This document shows positions 16,370 through 23,447 of a stretch of DNA of 64,000 bases, in pieces. Positions within the stretch are counted from its first letter, which is position 1; each line of letters starts with the position of its first letter. The translations under genes and the position numbers were made by a program. The notes under the pieces were generated by a model, which was given only the letters and a program-made list of their open reading frames with translations, was not told where the DNA came from and did not search any database. This DNA comes from Mycobacterium syngnathidarum (GTDB taxonomy: Bacteria > Actinomycetota > Actinomycetes > Mycobacteriales > Mycobacteriaceae), in NCBI RefSeq assembly GCF_001942625.1, contig NZ_MLCL01000016.1, positions 1 through 64,000 on the forward strand, written 5' to 3'.

Positions 16370-16993
16370 GTGAGGTCATCTGAGTTGAATGTGGAGACGA
16401 CGTGCCTGATGACCCCCGAATCATATTCGGGGACAACAGAACTCACTGCGCGCCGGAGGGCCCGTCGCGAGCGGATCGTCAATGCTGCGACGTCACTGGC
16501 TCTCCAGGGCTACGACGCATGCCAGATCCGTACAGTCGCCGCGACGGCGGGCATGTCGGCCAGCACTGTGTACCAATACTTCCCATCGAAGGACGACCTG
16601 CTGCTCGCATGTTTTTACGAATGGCTGTGGGATTTCGAAACTGAGTATCGTTGCGGCACCAGCGACACGGATCCGTTTCAGCGTCTGCTGCAGGTCTCCC
16701 TGGCCCTCACCGGCAGGCTCTGCTCGTCACCACAATTTGCCGAAGCCATGATTCGCCCGTACCTCTATGCTGACGGCGCTGCTGCGACCCAGGCCGACCT
16801 GGTGCGACGGCAGACCGTTCGGATCTTTGTTCGTGCCGTCGGAGGCGAAGATTCGGCGACGAGAGAGATCGGCGCTGCCGAAATCCTCTCCGACGTCTGG
16901 ATGTCCAATGTCGCAGCATTCGCTCAGCAGCGCATCGCGGTGGCGGAACTGTCAGAACGGATCGCCCGTACCGTCGGCCTCCTGAAGGGGTAG
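16370..16993 (+). CDS. TetR-family regulator similar to KstR
   Basis: A 207-residue TetR protein. Its helix-turn-helix (IRTVAATAGMSASTVYQYFPSKDDLL) and the ligand domain (DPFQRLLQVSLAL; EAMIRPYLYADGAAA; AAEILSDVWMSNVAAFAQQR) follow the M. tuberculosis KstR sequence, the repressor of sterol catabolism that responds to steroid acyl-CoA. GTG 16370 is the longest start; ATG 16409 is a reasonable alternative. Its position next to kshA/kstD makes it the prime candidate for controlling the island. It is a paralogue-like copy, not KstR itself, because the neighbourhood differs from the core cholesterol locus. Confidence 0.8.
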   Translation: MRSSELNVETTCLMTPESYSGTTELTARRRARRERIVNAATSLALQGYDACQIRTVAATAGMSASTVYQYFPSKDDLLLACFYEWLWDFETEYRCGTSDTDPFQRLLQVSLALTGRLCSSPQFAEAMIRPYLYADGAAATQADLVRRQTVRIFVRAVGGEDSATREIGAAEILSDVWMSNVAAFAQQRIAVAELSERIARTVGLLKG

Positions 16994-17010
16994 CCGACGG
17001 TCTCCGGGCT

Positions 17011-17289
17011 TCACGACGTCTCGTCGACGACCCTCAACGCTCCCGAACTCACTGCGTCGACGATGGAAACACCCAATGCCGAGCAGGCGAGGAACAAAAC
17101 GTGCCCACCGTCGCCGACCAACTGTGCCGCTGTGCAACGCTCTTCGCAGCGGGCCAGGGCAGTACCAGTCCACTGAACGCTGGTCTGGTTCCAGCTGCTC
17201 TTGCGCACCTCGACACCGGCGCCACAGCGCGCGCACGTCACCGGCGTCATCGGCGCGTCGTCGAGACGATTGTCCGGGCGGACAGCCAT
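17011..17289 (-). CDS. Small Cys-motif protein coupled to kshA
   Basis: A 92-residue protein from ATG 17289, two bases after the KshA stop, so it is translated with KshA. It has a CARC pair near residue 20 and further Cys in ARCEERC and LACSALG, a pattern that could bind zinc or an iron centre, but it is not the 2Fe-2S plant ferredoxin motif (CxxxxCxxC...C) of KshB. I recall similar short unnamed proteins beginning VRxDNRLDDAP beside steroid or Rieske oxygenase genes in actinobacteria. A role as oxygenase accessory or small electron carrier is speculative. Confidence 0.6.
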   Translation of the reverse strand: MAVRPDNRLDDAPMTPVTCARCGAGVEVRKSSWNQTSVQWTGTALARCEERCTAAQLVGDGGHVLFLACSALGVSIVDAVSSGALRVVDETS

Positions 17290-17291
17290 CT

Positions 17292-18437
17292 TCACCCCAC
17301 GGACCCGGAGGTGGCGGCGCGGGCAGCGAGATTGGCTTCGACTTCCCTCATCCAAGCCTCATACGGCCGGGTGGTGTCCAGCTCGAATTCGAAGCGGTCC
17401 ACCATGTCCGGCGCGACGTCCGCCGCATCGACATAGAACTGCTCATACCAGCGCCGCAGCTGGTACACCGGCCCGTCCTCTTCCACGAGCAGCGGATTGT
17501 CGATCCGGGTCTTGTTGCGCCAGATCTCGACGTCCTGCTCGAATCCCATCTTGACGAAGTCGCCGAGTGCGATGGCGGTCTCCATGGCGAGTTCCTCCGG
17601 CATGGCCGCATTCTTTTCCACCACGATGCCGTACTGCAGCACAAAAGAATTGGCGTCGATCGGGTAGTGGCAGTTGATCAAGACCGTGCGCTGGTCGAAC
17701 TCCTGGTAGTGATAGGTCAGATCATCGATCATGAACGACGGGCCATGGTAGGCAGCCAGCGAGGTGGTGCCGAGCAGCTTGGACCCCTCGGGATCGCCGA
17801 TATCCGGCCGGCCCGCACTCTTCATGTACTGAGTCGCGACTTGGCCTTCGAAAATGTTCTTGAAATGAGTGGGAAGCGAACCGTGGATGTAGAAGAAATG
17901 CGCCATGTCGACGACGTTGTCGATGATCTCGCGGCAGTTTGTGTTGACCACCGTCGTGTACCAGTGCCATTCGGTCCACCCATCGCTGGTGGCCCCCTCG
18001 ATGCGCGGAATAGTCACATCCGCCGGCGGCGGCTTGCGCTCGGGGTCATTCCAGACGAACAGCATGCCGTCCTGCTCCATCGTGGGCCAGGCCGCGGTTC
18101 TCGCCAATCGGGGGGTGCGCTTGCTGTAGGGCACCATCTTGCACCGGCCGTCGCCGCCCCAGCGCCAATCGTGGAACGGGCAAGCGATCTCGTTGCCCTT
18201 CACCGTCCCCTGCGAGAGGTCCCCGCCCATATGCCGGCAGTACCCGTCGAGCACGTTGATGGCGCCGTCCTCCCCCCGGAACACCACCAGCTTCTGCCCG
18301 AAGGCATTGATCTGGTGAGGCTTTCCATCACCGAATTCGCGGACCAGCCCCAGGCAGTGCCAGCCGCGGGCGAATCTGGTGGGTACCGAACCGGCCTCGA
18401 TCAACCGAACTTCGTCGGTATCTGCGTGCGTCGTCAT
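17292..18437 (-). CDS. kshA: 3-ketosteroid-9alpha-monooxygenase, oxygenase component (KshA homologue)
   Basis: A 381-residue Rieske non-haem iron oxygenase that, with reductase KshB, hydroxylates C9 of 3-ketosteroids and thereby opens ring B together with KstD. The Rieske ligands are C67, H69, C86 and H89 (YCRHMGGDLS; ACPFHDW); the mononuclear iron ligands are H180, H185 and D302 (DMAHFFYIH; QDVEIW). Long segments such as HMGGDLSxGTVKGxE and TRIDNPLLVEEDGxVYQLRR match M. tuberculosis KshA as I remember it. The start ATG 18437 is 72 bp from the divergent kstD. No reductase gene kshB is in the window, so it must be supplied from elsewhere. Confidence 0.92.
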   Translation of the reverse strand: MTTHADTDEVRLIEAGSVPTRFARGWHCLGLVREFGDGKPHQINAFGQKLVVFRGEDGAINVLDGYCRHMGGDLSQGTVKGNEIACPFHDWRWGGDGRCKMVPYSKRTPRLARTAAWPTMEQDGMLFVWNDPERKPPPADVTIPRIEGATSDGWTEWHWYTTVVNTNCREIIDNVVDMAHFFYIHGSLPTHFKNIFEGQVATQYMKSAGRPDIGDPEGSKLLGTTSLAAYHGPSFMIDDLTYHYQEFDQRTVLINCHYPIDANSFVLQYGIVVEKNAAMPEELAMETAIALGDFVKMGFEQDVEIWRNKTRIDNPLLVEEDGPVYQLRRWYEQFYVDAADVAPDMVDRFEFELDTTRPYEAWMREVEANLAARAATSGSVG

Positions 18438-18478
18438 GGCCCCATTGAACTGCGATGACGCACCGGCGGGAAGGTCAG

Positions 18479-18493
18479 TGTTCCGCTCAACAG
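18479..18493. promoter_or_regulatory. Candidate operator between kshA and kstD
   Basis: TGTTCCGCTCAACAG (18479-18493) contains a TGTT...AACA dyad and a one-mismatch copy of the island motif (CCGCTCAACAG). It is in the 72-bp divergent gap and could control both genes. The same TGTkCCGCTCAAC core occurs before the ketosteroid isomerase gene. Confidence 0.45.
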
Positions 18494-18509
18494 GAGACCA
18501 GAATCAACT

Positions 18510-20243
18510 TTGCCGGTTATCGCCCTATCGTCTTCGGTCGTGACCGCCACCACCCACAAGACCATTCCCGCCGGGCTGCCCGTTGCCGCCACCGACGTAG
18601 ACCTTCTCGTCGTCGGATCCGGTACCGGCCTCGCCGCCGCCCTGGCAGCCCGCGAGCAGGGGTTGTCCGTTCTCGTCGTCGAGAAGTCGTCCTACGTCGG
18701 CGGCTCGACGGCCCGATCCGGTGGTGCGCTCTGGTTGCCGTCGAGCCCGGTGATCGAGGACTGCGGCGGCAACGACCCCGTGTCTCGGGCACACACGTAC
18801 CTGGAATCGGTCGTCGGGGATTCCGCGCCACAGGAGCGTTCCGCCGCATACCTCGACAACCTGCCGGCAACGGTCGAAATGTTGCGCCGAACCACGCCCA
18901 TGAAGCTGTTCTGGGCCAAGGAGTACTCCGACTATCACCCCGAGGCACCCGGTGGATCGGCGGCAGGGCGCACTTGTGAATGTCGCCCGTTCAACACGGC
19001 TGTGCTCGGCGAATACCTGGCCGACCTGCGGCCCGGTGTCATGGAAGTCAAGATTCCGATGCCGACCACAGGTGCCGACTACCGCTGGCTGAACCTGATG
19101 AGCCGGGTGCCACGAAAAGGGCTGCCCACCATCGCCAAACGACTTGCCCAGGGCATCGGCGGGCTCGCGCTCGGCAGGCGCTACGCCGCCGGCGGCCAGG
19201 CGCTGGCCGCGGGCCTGTTCGCCGGAGCAATTCGTGCCGGGATCCCGATCTGGCTCGACACCTCACTGACCGAGCTGGTCACCGACGGAGGCCGAGTCAC
19301 CGGCGCCGTCGTCGAGCATGGCGACAAGACGTTCACCGTCACCGCGCGGCGTGGTGTCGTGCTCGCGGCCGGCGGCTTCGATCACCACATGGACATGCGC
19401 CACAAGTTCCAATCCGAGTCTCTGGGAAGCAATCTCAGCCTGGGTGCAGAATCCAACACCGGCGACGCCATCCGGTTGGGTCAGGATGTCGGTGCCGACA
19501 TCACTTTGATGGATCAATCCTGGTGGTTTCCCGCCGTCGCCCCACTGCCGGGCGCCGCCCCAGCGGTGATGCTCGCCGAACGATCGCTGCCCGGATCGTT
19601 CATCGTCGACCAGGACGGTCATCGGTTCGCCAACGAATCGGCCGACTATATGAGCTTCGGGCAACGCGTCCTGGAACTCGAAAAAGCCGGTACGCCGGTC
19701 GAAGACATGTGGATCGTCTTCGACCAGCAGTACCGCAACAGCTACGTCTTTGCCGCCGAACTGTTTCCACGCATGCCGATCCCACAGACCTGGTACGACG
19801 CCGGAATCGCGGTCAAGGCAGACAATTTCACCGAGCTGGCAGCCAAGATGCGGGTGCCGCAGGACAGCTTCTTGGCCACCGTCAGGCGATTCAACGAGAA
19901 CTCTTTCGCCGGTGAGGATCCCGACTTCGAACGCGGCCGCAGCGCCTACGACCGTTACTACGGCGACCCCACGGTCACACCGAACCCCAACCTGCGCCCG
20001 CTGGTCAAAGGCCCGTTCTACGCGGTAAAGATGGTGCTGAGCGACCTGGGTACGTGCGGCGGTCTGCGAGCCGACGCCCACGCCCACGTGCTTCGCGAGG
20101 ACGGCACCGTCATCGACGGGCTCTACGCGATCGGCAACACCGCCGCCAACGCATTCGGCCACACCTATCCCGGTGCCGGGGCGACCATCGCGCAGGGATT
20201 GGTCTACGGCTACATCGCCGCACTCGACGCTGCCGGAAGATAA
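18510..20243 (+). CDS. kstD: 3-ketosteroid delta1-dehydrogenase (KstD family), FAD-dependent
   Basis: A 577-residue flavoprotein that introduces the C1-C2 double bond into 3-ketosteroid ring A. FAD motif VVGSGTGLAAALAAREQGLSV near residue 35; KstD signature AKEYSDYHPEAPGG; the catalytic Tyr/Gly pair of the family corresponds to Y553 and G557 in GHTYPGAGATI. The C-terminal KGPFYAVKM and LYAIGNTAANAFGHTY are also typical. The longest start is TTG 18510 with AGGAG rather far upstream; GTG 18540 is an alternative. Divergent from kshA: together the two proteins perform the ring-opening steps. Substrate could be androstenedione-like or another 3-keto steroid. Confidence 0.9.
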   Translation: MPVIALSSSVVTATTHKTIPAGLPVAATDVDLLVVGSGTGLAAALAAREQGLSVLVVEKSSYVGGSTARSGGALWLPSSPVIEDCGGNDPVSRAHTYLESVVGDSAPQERSAAYLDNLPATVEMLRRTTPMKLFWAKEYSDYHPEAPGGSAAGRTCECRPFNTAVLGEYLADLRPGVMEVKIPMPTTGADYRWLNLMSRVPRKGLPTIAKRLAQGIGGLALGRRYAAGGQALAAGLFAGAIRAGIPIWLDTSLTELVTDGGRVTGAVVEHGDKTFTVTARRGVVLAAGGFDHHMDMRHKFQSESLGSNLSLGAESNTGDAIRLGQDVGADITLMDQSWWFPAVAPLPGAAPAVMLAERSLPGSFIVDQDGHRFANESADYMSFGQRVLELEKAGTPVEDMWIVFDQQYRNSYVFAAELFPRMPIPQTWYDAGIAVKADNFTELAAKMRVPQDSFLATVRRFNENSFAGEDPDFERGRSAYDRYYGDPTVTPNPNLRPLVKGPFYAVKMVLSDLGTCGGLRADAHAHVLREDGTVIDGLYAIGNTAANAFGHTYPGAGATIAQGLVYGYIAALDAAGR

Positions 20244-20270
20244 CCGGCCCGAAATACCGAAGGACGGAGT

Positions 20271-20936
20271 TCAGTCGGCGTCTTCGGCGTCGGCTTTCCG
20301 TTCGATCTCATACCAGTAGGCGGGATCTGGCCACGGTATCTTCGCGCCTTCACCGACTTTCGGGAATTTGGCTTCGGCTTCGTCGAGATCTTTGATCAGC
20401 TGCAGGGTGAGTTCCCGCTCGGACGCGTAGTAGCGATCCGCCCAATCCAACGCGATCTTGGCATATGCCCACGCTGGGTCGGCTCCGGACCAACGGGCCT
20501 CCTTGGCGGCATCTCGTTGCATCCCATCCACGTAGGCAAGATGTTCCTGCAGCATCTGCTTCAGCGTGGCGGGGTCACTCAGGTGACCCATCGTCACCCG
20601 CATGAGCGCCGGGTGCTTCAACGACGGCGGATCCGGCGGTGTCTTCCTGGCCCACTGCGTGACGGCATCCAGACCGGATTCGGTGATCTTGTAGAGCCGG
20701 CGGTTTCGCGTGCCGGTCCCGTCCACCCGCGAGGTCAGGTAACCCATCTTTTCGAGCTTCTTCAGATCGGAGTAGATCTGGCTGTAAGCCGGACTGCCGT
20801 AGTAATAGCGCATGCTCCAGTGGAGCCATTTGCGGATGTCGTAGCCGGAGAGTTCTTGCTCATACGACAGCAACCCGAGCAGCGCCCAGCTGGTGGCGGC
20901 GAGCGCCGGCTTGGCTGCCTGCTCGGATTCTTCCAT
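20271..20936 (-). CDS. PadR-family transcriptional regulator
   Basis: A 221-residue regulator from ATG 20936. The N-terminal winged helix (ALLGLLSYEQELSGYDIRKWLHW; YSQIYSDLKKLEKMGYLTSR) and the long helical C-terminal dimerisation domain are those of PadR/Vir proteins. It is divergent from an HsaB-like flavin reductase; the 125-bp gap carries an exact island dyad (CCGCTGACCGG, 20981-20991). PadR repressors respond to phenolic or hydrophobic ligands, fitting an aromatic steroid intermediate, but the ligand is not known. Confidence 0.85.
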   Translation of the reverse strand: MEESEQAAKPALAATSWALLGLLSYEQELSGYDIRKWLHWSMRYYYGSPAYSQIYSDLKKLEKMGYLTSRVDGTGTRNRRLYKITESGLDAVTQWARKTPPDPPSLKHPALMRVTMGHLSDPATLKQMLQEHLAYVDGMQRDAAKEARWSGADPAWAYAKIALDWADRYYASERELTLQLIKDLDEAEAKFPKVGEGAKIPWPDPAYWYEIERKADAEDAD

Positions 20937-20980
20937 GGTGCAAGGGTAACAATCGAGGTCACGACACTTGTCCGTCCGAA

Positions 20981-20991
20981 CCGCTGACCGG
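20981..20991. promoter_or_regulatory. Island dyad motif in the PadR/flavin reductase gap
   Basis: CCGCTGACCGG, identical over 11 bases to the copy at 3091-3101. It sits 45 bp upstream of the PadR start and 71 bp upstream of the flavin reductase start. Confidence 0.45.
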
Positions 20992-21061
20992 GAGACACCG
21001 TTGCCCGCGGTCCATGTCTCGACGAATCTGGTTGATGACAACAGATGAGGGAGACGCAGCG

Positions 21062-21598
21062 ATGGGACTCGATAGCACTGCGACACTGGGCAGCCCACCC
21101 CAACGACCAGGTCCCCAGGACATGCGGGCGGTGCTCGGCCACTTCTGCACCGGCATCGCTGTCATCACCGGTCAGGACGGGCAGCGACCACTGGGTTTCA
21201 CCTGTCAATCGGTGACATCAGTGTCGCTGGAGCCGCCCTATGTGTCGTTCTGCCCGTCGCGATCCTCCTCGACGTGGCCGCTGATCCGAGCTTCCGGCCG
21301 GATGTGTATCAACATCCTGGCCGACCATCAGCAAGCGGTATGCGCCCAGTTCGCACGCAGCAGCGCGGACAAGTTCGCCGGAGTCCAGTGGAGCCCGGCC
21401 AACAATGGCGCCCCGCGCCTGCACGGTACGTTGGCCACCATCGAAGCCGACCTCGAGTACGAGCACGGCGCGGGCGACCACACCATCGTCGTCGCCCACG
21501 TCACCTCGTTGAGCGCCCACGAAGGACAGCCGTTGTTGTTCTACCGCGGTGACTACGGTGGCTTCGATGACCGGCGACTCGATTCCACGACGGAGTGA
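21062..21598 (+). CDS. Flavin reductase domain protein, HsaB-like
   Basis: A 178-residue flavin:NAD(P)H reductase. ATG 21062 is preceded by GAGGGAGA. The fold motifs MRAVLGHFCTGIAVITG, GFTCQSVTSVSLEPPYVSFCPS, GRMCINILADHQ, DKFAGVQW and LLFYRGDYGGF match HsaB, the reductase that feeds FMNH2 to the HsaA steroid-phenol hydroxylase. No HsaA-type oxygenase is adjacent; possible users in the window are the luciferase-like proteins at 11166 and 12173. The next gene, a thioesterase, starts 4 bp after it. Confidence 0.8.
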   Translation: MGLDSTATLGSPPQRPGPQDMRAVLGHFCTGIAVITGQDGQRPLGFTCQSVTSVSLEPPYVSFCPSRSSSTWPLIRASGRMCINILADHQQAVCAQFARSSADKFAGVQWSPANNGAPRLHGTLATIEADLEYEHGAGDHTIVVAHVTSLSAHEGQPLLFYRGDYGGFDDRRLDSTTE

Positions 21599-21602
21599 GG
21601 GA

Positions 21603-22205
21603 TTGTCCATACACAGCGAAACCCAAGTCCCAGAAGCACTTTACGCGTCCATCACCGATTCCGTCCGCCGACTCGTCGATGCGACCATCCGGAGTCAAGC
21701 AGATCTCGACACCCTCCTGTCCGCCAAAGCGAAGATCGATGCGGCAGCAGGCGAACTCAGCCAGTCGCTGATCCCCGGTTCGTTCGGCGTCCAACAGGCA
21801 GTCGACGGCCAGTCACTGGCGTGGGGGAACGCCGTCATCGGGCTCCGCAATGCCTTGGCTCCACCGTTGGTGGTCCACCACGAGCCCGACGGCCGAGTCT
21901 GGGCCGACGTGACGCTCGGCGCGGCATACGAAGGGCCCGCCGGCCACGTGCACGGGGGAATCTGCGCGCTCTTGCTCGACCACGTCCTCGGCGCCACCGC
22001 ACATAAACCGGGACGACCCGCCGTCACCGGAACACTGACGATTCGCTATGAAGCGGGCACTCGGCTGGGCCCCATCCGCGCCGAGGCGCACATCGACCGG
22101 GTAGAGGGAGTCAAGACTTTTGCCGTCGGCCACCTCGCCACCTCGGACGGCATCACGGTCCGCGCTGAAGGTGTCTTCTTTCATCCACGCCGACCTGCCG
22201 GATAG
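21603..22205 (+). CDS. PaaI-type hotdog thioesterase
   Basis: A 200-residue protein whose C-terminal half is a hotdog domain (GPAGHVHGGICALLLDHVLG, then TGTLTIRYEAGTRLG), with the HGG...D acyl-CoA thioesterase signature. TTG 21603 is the best start: GGAG lies seven bases upstream and the gene directly follows the flavin reductase. The first about 60 residues are helical and extra to the hotdog core. It likely releases CoA from a dead-end or aromatic acyl-CoA made in the island. Confidence 0.75.
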   Translation: MSIHSETQVPEALYASITDSVRRLVDATIRSQADLDTLLSAKAKIDAAAGELSQSLIPGSFGVQQAVDGQSLAWGNAVIGLRNALAPPLVVHHEPDGRVWADVTLGAAYEGPAGHVHGGICALLLDHVLGATAHKPGRPAVTGTLTIRYEAGTRLGPIRAEAHIDRVEGVKTFAVGHLATSDGITVRAEGVFFHPRRPAG

Positions 22206-22229
22206 CAGTCACGGCACTACTATCGCGGG

Positions 22230-23447
22230 GTGACCACGCCCGGCGGGCTGCAACGCAGACTCGGGACCACCGACGCCGTCGTCATCGGCCTGGGATCGAT
22301 GGTGGGGGCAGGCATTTTCGCCGCCCTGGCGCCGGCGGCTGCCGCGGCCGGAAGCGGACTGCTGATCGGCCTCGCCCTGGCCGCCGTCGTCGCCTACTGC
22401 AACGCGACGTCCTCGGCGCGGTTGGCGGCCCGCTATCCGCAATCCGGCGGCACCTACGTCTATGGGCGTGAACGACTCGGTGAGTTCTGGGGTTACGCCG
22501 CCGGGTGGAGTTTCATCGTCGGCAAGACCGCATCGTGTGCGGCGATGGCGCTGACCGTCGGGGTATATGTCTGGCCGCAGTGGGCGCATGCGGTGGCGGT
22601 GGCTGCGGTGGTCGCGTTGACGGCGGTGAACTATGCCGGAATTCAGAAGTCCGCCTTGCTGACCCGCGTCATCGTCGCGTGCGTACTGGCCGTCCTGGCC
22701 GCGGTGGTGGTGATCATCGCCGGTTCCGGCGCCGCTGATCCCGCCCGGCTGGGCCTCGGTGACGACGTCGGCGTCGGCGGCGTCCTTCAGGCCGCGGGGC
22801 TGCTGTTCTTCGCCTTCGCCGGGTATGCCCGGATCGCAACCCTGGGTGAAGAGGTCCGTGACCCGGCCCGCACCATCCCGCGCGCGATCCCGGTCGCGCT
22901 GGGTATCGCGTTGGTGATCTACGCGGTGGTCGCGGTCGCGGTGCTGTCGGTGCTGGGCGGTTCAGGGTTGGCATCGGCACCCGCGCCGCTCGCCGACGCG
23001 GTTGCGGCAGCCGGCGCCCCGCAGTGGCAGGCGGTGGTGCGGGTCGGGGCCGCGGTAGCGGCACTGGGGTCACTGCTGGCCCTCATCCTCGGGGTGTCGC
23101 GCACGACGCTGGCGATGGCCCGCGATCACCACCTACCGCACTGGCTGGCCGCCGTGCATCCCCGGTTCAACGTCCCGCACCGCGCCGAGATCGTGGTCGG
23201 GCTCGTGGTGGCAGCGCTGGCGGCGGTGGCGGATCTGCGTGGGGCGATAGGCTTTTCGTCGTTCGCGGTGCTGCTGTACTACGCGATCGCGAACGCGTCG
23301 GCATGGACGCTCGGGGCCCGCGTGGTCCCGGCTGTCGGTCTGGCGGGCTGCCTACTGTTGGCCTTCTCGTTGCCACTCGCCTCGGTGCTGACCGGGGTTG
23401 TCGTCGTCGCGGTCGGCGCGGTGATCTACGGCGTGCGCCGCCGCTAG
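22230..23447 (+). CDS. APC-family amino acid permease
   Basis: A 405-residue polytopic membrane protein with about 11-12 hydrophobic segments. The N-terminal TDAVVIGLGSMVGAGIFAALAP is the substrate-binding first helix of APC transporters, and RYPQSGGTYVYGRERLGEFWGYAAGW follows as in the cationic/neutral amino acid group. GTG 22230 starts 24 bp after the thioesterase, so cotranscription is possible, although transport of an amino acid has no obvious link to the steroid genes. Substrate unknown. It ends 4 bp into the converging SulP gene. Confidence 0.82.
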   Translation: MTTPGGLQRRLGTTDAVVIGLGSMVGAGIFAALAPAAAAAGSGLLIGLALAAVVAYCNATSSARLAARYPQSGGTYVYGRERLGEFWGYAAGWSFIVGKTASCAAMALTVGVYVWPQWAHAVAVAAVVALTAVNYAGIQKSALLTRVIVACVLAVLAAVVVIIAGSGAADPARLGLGDDVGVGGVLQAAGLLFFAFAGYARIATLGEEVRDPARTIPRAIPVALGIALVIYAVVAVAVLSVLGGSGLASAPAPLADAVAAAGAPQWQAVVRVGAAVAALGSLLALILGVSRTTLAMARDHHLPHWLAAVHPRFNVPHRAEIVVGLVVAALAAVADLRGAIGFSSFAVLLYYAIANASAWTLGARVVPAVGLAGCLLLAFSLPLASVLTGVVVVAVGAVIYGVRRR

